64,000 bases of DNA from Epiperipatus broadwayi. Its lineage: Eukaryota > Onychophora > Udeonychophora > Euonychophora > Peripatidae. A model generated the notes under the pieces. It did not search any database. It saw only the letters and a program-made list of their open reading frames with translations, and was not told the DNA's origin. The stretch spans positions 4,893,576 to 4,957,575 of the forward strand of contig JAQFVV010000036.1 in assembly GCA_028023455.1 (NCBI GenBank), written 5' to 3'. How positions within the stretch are numbered: position 1 is the first letter of the stretch; every line of letters starts with the position of its first letter. Of this stretch, positions 47,862 through 59,124 are shown in pieces. Made by a program: the position numbers and the translations under genes.

Positions 47862-50800
47862 CTGCAGAAAGGAGTTTGCTATTAACTGAAAGGAGACCCT
47901 TTGATTCCTCTTGGAGGCCTTAAAGGAACCGAGCAGGGCAAATTCCTAATGTCCACTCCATACGTTCTTGTCGTTGCAGCTGTTATTACTATATGTTTAT
48001 TCATATAGTATACGAACATGGATGGGCTGCTCACCAACACGCATTAGCCAGCGTGGTGAGTTTATTGGCTTTTTACCTCTGAGTTTAAGATCAAGAAACA
48101 CCATGGTCTTTCTTCTCAGTGCCTGATAAGGCAGAATGAATGTTTGTGTAAATGATAAAGATTTTTCCCAATTATACAATTATGACAGACAAAAATAAAG
48201 CATGGCCCTTAATCCCAGGAGGCTGTAAAGTCACCAACCAAGGCAGCGGTTGGTGGCCGAAGGTGGAGGGTGCTAAGAATATCCTGGAGGCGGACCCAGG
48301 CTGCCATTTGATGACGACTTTTTATTTAGGTACTTACAACTGCAGATCACTTTCAAGTGAAGGAAGATTGCAAGAATTAGAAGAAGAACTCTCTTATATT
48401 AAATGGGATATTATTGGACTTTGTGAAGTTAGAAGAAAAGGTGAAGAGACAATTGATTTAAAAAGTGGACATATGCTCTATTATAAAGGCACAAATATTG
48501 GAAATACAAGTGGAGTAGGATTCATTATAAATAAAAAGTGGAAGAACAATATTGTGGAGATTGATGGTGTATCAGACAGAGTGGCAAGATTAGTTATACA
48601 ACTTAATAGCAGATACCAAATGCAGATAATTCAGGTTTATGCCCCAACAAGTTCTCATAGTGATGAAGTAGTAGAAGATTTTTAAATGGATGTACAAAAG
48701 GCTTTTGATCAGAGTAAACAACATTTTAAAATTGTTATGGGAGATTTTAATGCTAGAATTGGTAAACAAATGAAAGATGAAAGTGTTGTAGGTAATTTTG
48801 GTTATGGTAATAGAAATGAGAGAGGACATAGACTTGTGGAGTTTGCAGAGAAGGAAAAACTTTATATTATGAATTCTTTTTTTGAGAAAAATGTTAGAAG
48901 GAAATGGACATGGAAGCATCCAAATGAAGGTACAGCAGAATTGGATTATATTTTGACTAACAGGAAATACATATTTCAAGATTGTAATGTTCTTAATAAA
49001 TTTAACACAGGAAGTGATCATCGATTAGTAAAGGGTAAGATACATGTTAATGTAAAACTAGAGAGACAAAAATTATTAAGAAAAACTATATTTACAGTTG
49101 ATATTCCTAATCTTCAGAAACATTCTAATGAATTTAAATTAGAACTTACAAATCGGTTTCAAGTATTAGTAGATTTTGAACATGATTCAGATTTGAATGA
49201 AATTAATATGAAAATAACTGATACACTTTTAAAAACTGCAACAAAGATAGCTGGTAGAAAAAAGCAGCAATTGACTAATAAAATTTCTACTGAGACTAGA
49301 GAACTTATGAAGAAAAGAAGGAATATGAAGATATGCAAGAATGATGCATTAAAAAGAATTGAATATCTCGAATTTTGTAAAATGGTGCGGAAAAGAGTTG
49401 AAAATGATATAAGAAAGTATAACTGTGAACTAGCAAGAAAAGCTGTAGAAGAAAATAAAAGTCTTAAGAATGTAAAACAACATTTTGGTATTGGTAGGAA
49501 ATTTATATCTGCAATAAGGAAAAAAGATGGAATTATTACTAAAAAGAGGGATGACATTATGAAATTGGTAGAAGATTTTTATCAAGAATTATATAGTAAT
49601 AAAGAACAAGTACCTCCTATATCTATTACATCTTCCGAATTGCCCAGAATTTTAAATGAAGAAGTGAGAAATGCAATTAAATGTATGAAAAAAGGAAAGG
49701 CTCCAGGTAATGATGGAATTATAATTGATATATTAAAAGAAGCAGGTGAAGAAACAAAAAAAATATTAGCAAAGTTATATACCAAATGTCTAAATGATAA
49801 AGATGTACCGGATGATTGGAAGAATGCAGTAATAATATTAATATTTAAAAAAGGTGATAAAGAAGATATTAGAAATTACAGACCTATCAGCCTTTTATCA
49901 GTTTTATATAAAAATTTTACCAAGATAATTACAACTCGTCTACAGAGAACCTTGGATTTTCACCAACCAAGAGAACAAGCTGGATTTAAAAGTGGTTTTA
50001 GTACAGTAGATCATATTCAAGTATTGAGAGAAGTTATAGAAAGGACAAATGAATATGAGTTGTCATTATGTTTTGGATTTGTAGATTATGAAAAGGCATT
50101 TGATTCTATAAACATTTCTTCAGTGATTAAAGCATTGGATCATCAAGGTATAGATCCAGGATATTGTCATATTTTAAAGAATATTTATAAAAATGCAACA
50201 GCAACAATTAGATTACATAATGATACTGGGAAAGTCAACATTGAGAAAGGTGTAAGACAAGGTGACTCCATATCTCCAAAACTTTTACAGCAGTGCTGCA
50301 AGAAGTATTTTGTGGATTAAAATGGGAAACTAAAGGAGTGAAAGTAAATGGAGATTATTTAAGTCATTTAGATTTCGCAGATGATGTAGTTGTTTTTGCA
50401 AATAATGCTTCCGAGCTGCAGGAAATGTTGCAGGAGTTATCAGATGAAAGTAGGAAAGTAGGACTAAAGATAAATGTTAAAAAGACTAAAGTAATGTTTA
50501 ATCGATTTGCTCAAAATATGAAAATAAAGATTGATTATGATGAATTAGAAGAAGTTAAGAGTTACAAATACCTTGGTCAGATTATTAATACAGATGGAAA
50601 CATAATAGAGGAAATTAATCATAGAATTAAACTTGGTTGGAGTGCTTTTGGTAGAAATAACTTGATATTAAAAGGAAATATGCCTATGTGTTTGAAAAGA
50701 AAGGTTTTTAACAAATGTGTTTTACCAGTTCTTACTTATGGATCTGAGACTTGGACACTTAATAGAAGATCAATACAGAGACTTCAGACCACTCAAAGAA

Positions 50801-51147
50801 GTATGGAGAGATGTATGTTGGGAGTAACAAGAAGAGATCGAAAACGCAATGTATGGGTAAGAGAACAAACAGGTGTTACTGACCTCATTGAAAAAATTAA
50901 AAGATTGAAGTGGAGTTGGGCTGGACATATTGCTAGAAGAGATGATAATAGATGGACAATTGAAATTTTAAACTGGATTCCAAGAGATTGTAAAAGACCC
51001 AGAAGGAGACCACATGTAAGATGGATGGATGAAATAAGAAAATGTGTAGGGGTGATGTGGAGAAGAGAAGCTAATGATCGGAGAAGATGGATTAAACTTG
51101 GAGAGACCTTCATCCTGCAGTGGATTGATAATGGTTGATAATGATGA

Positions 51148-51190
<43 letters not shown>
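47860..51190 (+). mobile_element. Nearly full-length RTE-like LINE
   Basis: A less AT-rich 5' region (47860-48151) is followed by one long coding region and a tail of 'gataatgatgatga' running into (TA)n, the short tandem-repeat tail typical of RTE elements rather than poly(A). The element sits in the TA tract of an HHR-SINE in copy B; copy A has the uninterrupted site. Confidence 0.85.
48152..51138 (+). pseudogene. RTE-like endonuclease/reverse transcriptase, two lesions
   Basis: Single polyprotein of about 990 codons, the usual size for RTE. N-terminal AP endonuclease: LGTYNCRSLS, IIGLCEVRRKGEE, GVGFIINKKW, VYAPTS, then MGDFNARIG, WTWKHPNE, LDYIL and GSDHRLV, so the catalytic Asn, Glu, Asp and His motifs are present. 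Reverse transcriptase: GKAPGNDGI, IFKKGDK, NYRPISLLS, EQAGFKSGFST, FGFVDYEKAFDS, KGVRQGDSISP, then FADDVVVF as the catalytic box. C-terminal region: YKYLGQIIN, LPVLTYGSETW, WSWAGHIARR and a basic RPRRRPHVRWMDE. Two lesions: an in-frame stop at 48683-48685 within the endonuclease, and a one-base frameshift in a T run near 50283, just after SPK. Otherwise intact, so it is a recent copy; the related 42350-42712 and 30810-33990 copies are successively older. Confidence 0.9.
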
Positions 51191-51191
<1 letters not shown>

Positions 51192-51194
<3 letters not shown>

Positions 51195-51415
51195 AAAACG
51201 AAGATTTGCACGGGTTAAATATATAAAATACATATTTTGCGTGTTCATCCGTGTTAAAAACTTTTAATATCAATACACTGACGTTTCGACTTGGTCACAC
51301 AAGCCATCCACACAAACTGTGGATGGCTTGTGTGACCAAGTCGAAACGTCAGTGTATTGATATTAAAAGTTTTTAACACGGATGAACCCGCAAAATATGT
51401 ATTTTATATATATAT
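51192..51415. mobile_element. Inverted PLE terminal fragments
   Basis: Two inverted copies of the PLE 3' UTR seen at 34.9-35.5 kb meet near 51313. A hammerhead-like motif lies in each arm (minus about 51275-51316, plus about 51313-51353), both with CUGUGGA instead of CUGANGA. Bounded by (TA)n and placed directly after the RTE tail. Confidence 0.7.
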
Positions 51416-51545
51416 AATTAGTGTTTGGATTTTAATAAGACAAAACAATTTACAAACTTTAATAGATATGCTCCAATCTTCTCCACTCCCCAACTCTTCA
51501 GCCATTAATATTATTAAAACTCCGATGATGGCATATTTAATGTTA
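51412..51545 (-). repeat. HHR-SINE copy, right half (from 47600-47770)
   Basis: Continues the copy interrupted at 47770, with 'attagtgtttggatt', 'caaactttaatagatatgct' and 'ccgatgatggcatatttaat', as in 38915-39040. Confidence 0.7.
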
Positions 51546-52119
51546 TGCACTCAATTATTTTTTTAGAAATTTTGCATTAATATTTTTTGGCAACTGTCCC
51601 ATTTAAGTATAGACAATACTAGGATCATGTTATATGTTCTCGGTTATTTATACTAGCTTTTTAATATTTATTCTATAAAAAATCATTTTACAAATAAATT
51701 TTATAATGATTTATATTAAAATTTGTATTTTTTGTTCATTTTTAACTGTAGAATAAAAATATGATATTAAGTTAATACTTTAAATATTGAAAAATGGATT
51801 CAAATTTTAAAAATTACTTTTTTTTACTCTAACAGAAACTAAAACATAATAAAAAAATAAATATAATCCACTAAGCTGTTTATTTCATATTGGTAAATAA
51901 ATAACACTGAAAATTATTATTTAACACTACAAAAATTGCATTATTCATCACAAATAGTTCTATTTTGCAAATTTTTTGGACAGAGAATATATTAATAATA
52001 TAATTTAAAATTCTTCTTCAGTAATCTCAATTCTCAAAATTAAAAAAATATATAATAAAATGTAATGCATATTAAACATAATATATTTAAATACAAATAT
52101 AGTGTCTATACTGAACTTA

Positions 52120-52590
52120 ATGTGATTTTCAAGGGATTTGAACTCAGAGTTTCAAACTCTCTACAGCTACCCACTCCCTATCATACAACTGACAAACATA
52201 ACTACATTTATATAAAAAATAATGATGTACAATATACATATTTCATTCTGAACCAGCACTCATCACTTGGTTCAGATCATCATCTTCCATTCATATATAT
52301 ATATATGATAACTAGATGGAGCTTTACCAATAGCTCCTAACAAGCTTTTGTTTACATAAATGCTGAGAGAGATAGAATTCTATCTCTCTCAGCGTTTATG
52401 TAAGCAAAAGCTTGTTAGGAGCTATTGGTAAAGCTCCATCTAGTGATCATAAAATGCAAGCTAAGAGCAAGTTACAAAATTTATAACTTGTTTTGTTTAT
52501 CATATATATATAAAGTGCTCAGTTTATATTAAGATAGCAAATGTTCATTCTTTAATGAGCAGGCTTTATTTTTATGCACCTTTCATAGGT
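52120..52590 (-). repeat. HHR-SINE copy split by a satellite hairpin
   Basis: Counterpart of 39628-39950. B-box-like 'gggatttgaactcag' (52133), hammerhead remnant at 52228-52271 (C3 replaced by G; CUGAUGA otherwise kept, GAA kept), TA tract, the inserted hairpin, another TA tract and the 'agtgctcagtttatatt' segment. Confidence 0.7.
52306..52500. repeat. Satellite-derived perfect hairpin in a TA tract
   Basis: Arms about 52311-52377 and 52378-52446 pair almost without mismatch and no loop ('gatagaattctatc' at the centre), followed by the satellite end 'aacttgttttgtttatcat'. Sequence is subfamily-2 satellite. Copy A has no such insertion. Confidence 0.8.
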
Positions 52591-53148
52591 GAAATTGATG
52601 GAGTCAGAATTGTATTAGATTGCTGTTATTAAGAAAGATAAAATTTACAAAGAACATTAATAAATTACATTAATAAAAATAGAAGTAAATTGCTATTTTT
52701 ATTAGAAGAAAGTCTTCTTGTAACATTTGCCAGAATCAACTATTTCCACAAACTATAAAATACCAGCAGAATCTTATGTAAATATTCATTTATTTATATC
52801 ATATAGTGTTTGTTCTATGCTCTTTACTATAAATACCATCCATCTATGAAAGAACCACTTTTGATTTTTCAATTTTTTTTTAGTTTACAAATGTTTCTTT
52901 AAATAATTGTAGTTTTAAAATCTGTTTTTCATCACAATTTATTTTACATGCACAATGATTACTGTGAATCCTATACATAAATTTTGATGAAATATGTGGA
53001 ATTATTTTTGTACTTTATGCGAAACTCCATCTTTATCAATGCCATAATAAATCATAATAAAGTCAACTATTTCCTACTCAAAAACTTACTTTGCACTGAA
53101 TTTCCCCAATTAATTATGTATTGATTTCTCTTGCTTTATTATTGCTTG

Positions 53149-53261
53149 TCTTGCTTTTTTTTTTCAAGTGTCATAGCATCGGAGGGGACGCAAACCCGCA
53201 ACCTGGGTAACTGCTTGTAAAGCAGTCACGCTGACCTCTCGACCACCAATGCAAGACGTTG
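53149..53261 (-). mobile_element. tRNA-derived SINE inserted only in copy B
   Basis: Flanked by a perfect 20-bp target-site duplication (53129-53148 and 53262-53281). Copy A at about 40455-40490 is the empty site. Minus strand: GCATTGGTGGTCGAGAGG acceptor and A-box side, CTTTACAAG anticodon-like loop, B-box-like GGGTTTGCGTCC and ATGACACTTG tail. Confidence 0.9.
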
Positions 53262-54470
53262 TCTTGCTTTATTATTGCTTGGTTTCTTTTATAATGCATC
53301 AATCCATTTTTTAAAACATTCTATTTTGTTAATAAATACATTTTATATTAAATTATGTAATAAACATTTACATAAATGTTAACATATATTATCTATATAT
53401 TTTATATCTCAATTCGAAAAGATGTGAGTTCAAATGGGATGAATATAAAAAGATTACTGTATTATTAAGTGAATTTAATTTCAACATCATTAATTGCAAA
53501 TATATTTATAACTTTTTGTTAATATATAACTATTCAAAGTATACAAATTTCTATGATCTATTTTTTTTCGCTGCACGTATTTGATATTTTGTATAATATA
53601 TTTTGTAATATTTTCATTAGTGTTTCTACTAATATTTAAGTAAAGTTTACCTCAGTTGTTTATCTACTTACTATTTTCCTGTCTTTTTTCTATTTTCATT
53701 TGTTTATCTAATTTATCTTTCAACCAAAAACCATTCTATCTTTCCCCATAATGAAATTCTCAAACCACCAGAAATTTATTTCAAGCAAACAAACAATCAA
53801 ATTATTTGACTTTCTATATTTTATTATGCTCTTATATAATAAAGTTTTTTTTTTATTATTAAAGTTTATTAAATAATATATATTTTTTACAAACTATGAT
53901 AATAATAACAATAATATTTGCAAATGTTCTGAAATTGACATTTTGCATTGCAGTTAATGAATTAAGTTAAATTAATCTAATATTAAAACTTATAATCTAG
54001 AATGTCAAATAAATTACTAGAGAGAAAAAAATGCTATCTTAAAATATACAATCTGTGAAATCTCAAAAAAAAAAAAAAAAAATGTTATTCTGAGAAATTG
54101 CATTGTTTTTAAGATTATTGCTTAACACGGATTTAAACAAAGGTGTTATCATAAATTTATTTGTGATAATTAAGGTAAGATATTAACTCAGATTTTAAGA
54201 GTGATAGTAATAATAACTGAAAGACTTTGGGAGCTCTTAAACAGAACAGCTATCCAAAAATCTTAAGATCTAGAGTCTGTCACTCTGCCATACTATATGT
54301 TATTTTTCAATGGTCATAGTCTTTAAAAAATGCAGAGTATTTTATTGCAGTAATGAGATCATTAAAAATATAGCTTAAATTTGAATCCTATAACGGTTTC
54401 TATGGGATGTTCACTTTGCGACTTTGATGTTAAAATGTATCACGATCTTTTGATTATGTATTAAAATCAA

Positions 54471-54540
54471 GCGTTGGTGGCCCTGTGGTTAGCATAGCTG
54501 CCCTCCAAGCAGCTGGCCCGGTTCACTTCCAGGTCAACGC
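54471..54540 (+). pseudogene. tRNA-Gly(TCC)-like SINE head, copy B
   Basis: Duplicate of 41761-41830. Keeps GCGTTGG, TCC in the anticodon position (CCTCCAA loop) and the same one-base-short T arm, followed by TTTGACATATGAAA. Not a functional tRNA. Confidence 0.7.
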
Positions 54541-54918
54541 TTTGACATATGAAATATATATATATATATTTCCAAATTTGAGCTTAAAATGTTATTAAAT
54601 ATGTCAATGAATTGGAAAAAGTGAGGTTAATTTTGAGTTGCTTGTTTGATGGGGTTTATTGCTTGATATTTTACAATTGTAATAAAATGAAATAAATAAC
54701 TCCATTACTGTTGCTTTAATTATTAAGAGCAATAGATTATAACTAAAATTTAACAGGATTTTCATATCTTTGTAAAGATCATGTAAGAAATGACTAAATA
54801 ATGATTTGTTTGTAATTTATAATGTCTCTTTTTTTATCTTTTTTAAATATAAATATCATTCCTACATTTTTATCAGTAGGGATATCTTTAACATTCAGTC
54901 ATTTTAATATATATATAT

Positions 54919-57900
54919 TGTAACCATATATTTTAGTAGAAAATATATTAATTGATGTAACTTATATAAAAATTTCTCTTTCTTCTCTTGGTGATTTGGT
55001 TGGCTTGATTCGCACTTGAACAGATTACTTTCTGATATTATTTTAATAATTTTCAATTTGCTTCATTCCATATGCTAACTCCTATCAGAATGTTTAACTT
55101 TTTAACATTTTTACAACATATTAAAAATTTGGTAAAATATTATTAAAAATAATATTTTGTTTTTATTTATTTAAAGTAATCTTAAATTATTATTTCTATT
55201 GAATTAAAATAAAACCATTTGTTCAATTAAAATAAATTATTAAATAAATACAATAATTACGTAGGCGTCTCAATGTAATAAAAGAAAAGAGCGCGAATTT
55301 CTAGGAGAATATCGTCTGTTAGTTTGTCTTTTGGTGGGAAGAAGAACAGAAACGGTAAAGGCAAATGGTGTAAAATTTGCTGAGCTGATTTTGAAACCGT
55401 TAATAAGTAAATAGACTACCACAAAATTTGCTATAAACATAAAATAACTTAGTGGTATCTAATTAAGATGGATCACTAAAACTTAAAGATCTTTTCAAGT
55501 CGTTCGGCCAACTGAATCAAATCACCGTAGCGTTTTCCAATATCGCATTTTTGAAATGTCGGAGCTTCCCAGTTTGAAAGAATTAAATACAAGAATTTGG
55601 TATGTTTTGAAATATTTATTATTCTACAATTTGGAAAATTTGAATCAGTGTTTTAATTACAGAAGTTTTATTAAAATGAAAATTTGTTTTTTAAAAAGAA
55701 AAAAGTTTAAGTTAAAATAAAGTAAAGCGTTAAATTTGTCAAAATCTTTTAATATTTCCGTTCTTTAATTCTAATAAAATATATTATTGATTGATAATTA
55801 ATTTTATAATGCCAGTAATAATTGCTAGTTAATTTGTTTAACATTTGGATCATAAACATTCTTTAAATAATTAAACAAAGCTATTTTATAATTGTATCGT
55901 CAGTTTAAAATGAATAAAGTAATTGCTGTAATTGGTTATTCCTGGATTAACGCAATGGATAAATAAATACTTGCATGGATAGGATAAACTTGGAACACTT
56001 TTGATAGAGAGATGTAGGGATTAATAACTTTATGAAAAACATTTTCATTTAAATTCTGTGTATCCTGTTTTAAAATTGTTTCATGTTTGGAGAGCCACGC
56101 AAATCGTTAATCTAATATTGCTTTAATAACTAATCAAATGGATATAATTGCATGTATGGAATTTAACTACAGTTATAGCTATTACCTCATATACTTATTA
56201 TTCTACACATTGTACATGGATTCCACGGATCACATTAGGAGTTACAAAATGCTATACAATCCAATTTGTGATACACATCTGCTAAAATTCATGTATTTGA
56301 ACTATAAAATGCTTTACATTTAGTTTTATCACACACACACACCGTTAAATGTTATATGTTAATGAATAATACATTTATTTAATTTTATCGTTATATGAAC
56401 TCGCATATGAAGTTCATAAGTTATATTTGTTAGATTTAAATTAATAAAGGTTGAATAAAATATTTATTCAAAAGAATAGCGCTTATGGAGAAAGCTTAAA
56501 CAGTACTTAATGAATTCATGAGATATACCAATCTTTATGAGATATTTTGTGAGTCTTTCCAGATTTATATTCCCATGCCAATATTATTTACATTATATTA
56601 TACATGTTTATTTTAAGCAAGATAAGTAGTACATTAGTTGTCCTGATTATTGTAATATTTTACTAAGCAAGAACCCACATTTGCTAAAGTGTCAGCGTAT
56701 TCTGAATAATCAGAAGAATTGAGGGGGATGATTTGCACTTTAATGTGAAGTAAATTATAATGTTGTTTTAGTATGTTAAAGGCTTTAATCTGTGCTGGTG
56801 GTTAATCCGCAGATTATTTTAATTGCCATTTTGTATTTTACACACATTCCTGCGCTGGTGGTTAATCCGTGGAATTGTGTGATTATACGTATGACTTTAT
56901 GATAGTGTTTAAATACGCAAAACGTTAGTATTATTTAATTCCTACGTGTAGATGAATACATCCACAGGAATATGTTTGCTTCACAGATATAAGTTGGGCA
57001 AAGTATTTTAGTTAATCTGCCAAATCATCTTCTTCATTTGTAAGCATAATTTATCGGTTAGATTGATAAATGGCAACAGGACATTCTATTCAAGTACTTC
57101 ATGATAATTAACTGTTGGTTAATTATTATCTACCGGAGTGTAAGTTTACATTTTCATTTTAATTAATGATTACATTATAGCTAAAACATACAAACATCAT
57201 ATTATTTATTATATTATTATAGGTATACAGTAGGGATTTATTGAATCTGGAAATGACGTTCAATATTTCATAAGTTAATGCTGAATTTAATAATTGTCTC
57301 AATGTTCATTATATTAGATTGAAATAAGGTATGATTAGGTTTTTAAAACTATACCTATAAATGTATTGAAGAAAGTTAATGGAACTATCATTTATTTATT
57401 TTATTTGTTTATTTATGTTTTATTTAAAATATTGAAATTAACTATTTATTGTTCATAAAGTTTGTAAATAAAAGTTGATTTATAATTAAACTTACTGTGC
57501 CGTTGCTATGTGTCATTCATAACATCAGAAATCATAAACTTTGGATAGAGCATACATTATAGAGCATACATTGAATTACATATTATTGTCTACATGATAT
57601 AAGAATTTATTAATATTTTGAGAAAACATTAAGATGCTTTTCGTCTTTGGTAGTATATGATTGGTAAGGTACAATAAAATCCCATTTACCTTTTCCATCA
57701 TTGTGGCTTTGCGTAGTTGATTCTAGTATAAAATACAAATTAATTATTAAACTTGTGAACAGATTTATTCAATAATGATATGATTAAATATATTTACCTA
57801 ACATTTTTAAATTTTCATTCGTCAATACAATAAGAGTCTCAATGATATATTAAATTATAAAAGAACCCAATTATTCATGTTTATTAATTGCAAAGCTTTA

Positions 57901-58503
57901 CCTGGACTAGCATCTGTCTTAGAAATCATATAGATGATTTAAAATTTCATAATTTTATGTGGTTCCACAAATTACGCTATCTTGTACATGGTCGGCCATA
58001 GGGTCGCATACCATAAAAATCGCAAATTGAGGTTTAAAAGTGATAAAATTGCACTTATAATTTGTTTAATATGTTTTATAATAATACTATGATAGGTCTT
58101 CGCGGTATACCCTGGCTGCGATCAAATAAATTATAAAAAGTTAGGTTAATTCATTAATTTTGTCTGTAGTAAGTTGCCCCAGATGTTGATTGTGGTCTTT
58201 TGTGCATAAAATAAATAGTATGATATGCTTTTGGATACAGCTCTTAATAGCTGATAATGTGCAATGAGAGTTGATCAGTGACCAAGGTTGTAATTCCTAG
58301 TGCACTTACGTTACGTAGTTGAGATTACACAATTTACGGTTACAATTTATAGTGCCGCAACAAGTACGGCATGATGATGGGTAGTTGGAGGGGTGATGGA
58401 AGGTTGGTTACCACCTTTGTGAGCCATCAGGGTGGACGGCTCCAGGGATTTTGGTTACAGCTTTTGGCGCGCAACGTGGCCGGCTCGAGATGTTTTGGTT
58501 ACA
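54919..58503 (+). repeat. 5' LTR of a Ty3/gypsy-type element
   Basis: Starts TGTAACC at 54919. The same sequence begins the 3' LTR at 61556, and the two copies align to the window end with only about nine differences in some 2.44 kb, so insertion was recent. The right end is inferred: GGTTACA (58497-58503) mirrors TGTAACC and lies five bases before the primer binding site. An alternative end is the GGTTACA at 58453-58459, before a second PBS-like unit. The LTR is thus about 3.5 kb, unusually long. The part after about 57362 cannot be confirmed because the 3' copy leaves the window. Confidence 0.85.
56794..56869 (+). promoter_or_regulatory. Paired GCTGGTGGTTAATCCG motif in the LTR
   Basis: The 16-base word occurs at 56794-56809 and 56854-56869, 60 bases apart, and again at about 63432 and 63493 in the 3' LTR. 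It contains TAATCC, the core recognised by K50 homeodomain factors. A regulatory role is inference. Confidence 0.3.
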
Positions 58504-58640
58504 GCTTTTGGCGCCCAACATGGGGCACGATGTGTTGTGGTTGCAACTTTTAGCGTCACAATGGGATCGGCCCGAGATGTTGAGGTTATATAGTCATTAT
58601 AAGTGTGCAGTTACAGTTTTAGCACTTTATAAACATGCGA
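58262..58640 (+). repeat. Degenerate 42-47 bp tandem array spanning the LTR end and PBS
   Basis: Units each start GGTTA or GGTTG, continue with a cttttggcgc-like word and end in a CGAGATGTTTT-like word. Clear units start at about 58406, 58453, 58497 and 58539, with weaker ones at about 58275, 58335 and 58584. The LTR end motif and the primer binding site lie inside the array, so several PBS-like sites follow one another. Confidence 0.65.
58509..58526 (+). other. Primer binding site, tRNA-Lys type
   Basis: TGGCGCCCAACATGGGGC matches 17 of 18 bases of the standard tRNA-Lys(1,2) primer binding site. A second, poorer site (14 of 18) begins at 58465. Priming by tRNA-Lys is a family inference. Confidence 0.8.
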
Positions 58641-59124
58641 TTTGATTAATTGATTGTTGCATAGTGCAATATGGTGATTTGTGAACTGAATTAATTAATG
58701 ATTGTTGATTGCAATTTTAATTTCTCATATTATAAGAATATTATCATGTGACAAATGCTCTATCATAGTGATAAAATATTGTATGTTTATTGCTATATTT
58801 CTCCAGGTTACTTATATAGATTTCTGATGACCATAGCAATCGTATTCTAGGATATACCAATATTTATGATTGAATTGGGAGAAGTTGAAATTATCAAGGG
58901 TTTGTAAAGTAGTTGTTATAATATTGCAGATATTTGAAGTGGGGGTTCAGATTATTTTAGTGAGTGTGATATATACCATCTGGGATAGTTATTGGTGGTG
59001 AGGATTTAGTGGTTGGTCGGCTTGAACAAGATTTTAATTGATCATTGTTATTAAAACACATATTTTCAGAAAGTAAAAGCTTGGTTTCACAAAATATTGA
59101 AATAGTTATTATAAAATACTCAAA
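58641..59124 (+). other. Gag leader region
   Basis: AT-rich untranslated leader between the PBS array and the Gag start codon. No further motif recognised. Confidence 0.5.

Larger units (their letters stand above)
46065..54905 (+). repeat. Segmental duplication, copy B, enlarged by insertions
   Basis: Same landmarks in the same order as 37195-42310. It is longer because of a nearly full-length RTE (47860-51190), a PLE end (51192-51415), a satellite hairpin (52306-52500) and a SINE (53149-53261). It ends just before the LTR retrotransposon at 54919. Confidence 0.85.

Noticed and set aside
47691-47885. 64-codon open frame full of Ile-Tyr repeats
   Set aside because: It is translation of the (TA)n microsatellite and HHR-SINE, not a gene.
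48590-49557. Minus-strand open frames of 143 and 132 codons
   Set aside because: Antisense shadows of the RTE endonuclease and RT coding region.
58371-58645. Open frames of 60 and 64 codons with repeated WLQLL words
   Set aside because: They are translations of the PBS-containing tandem array in the untranslated leader.
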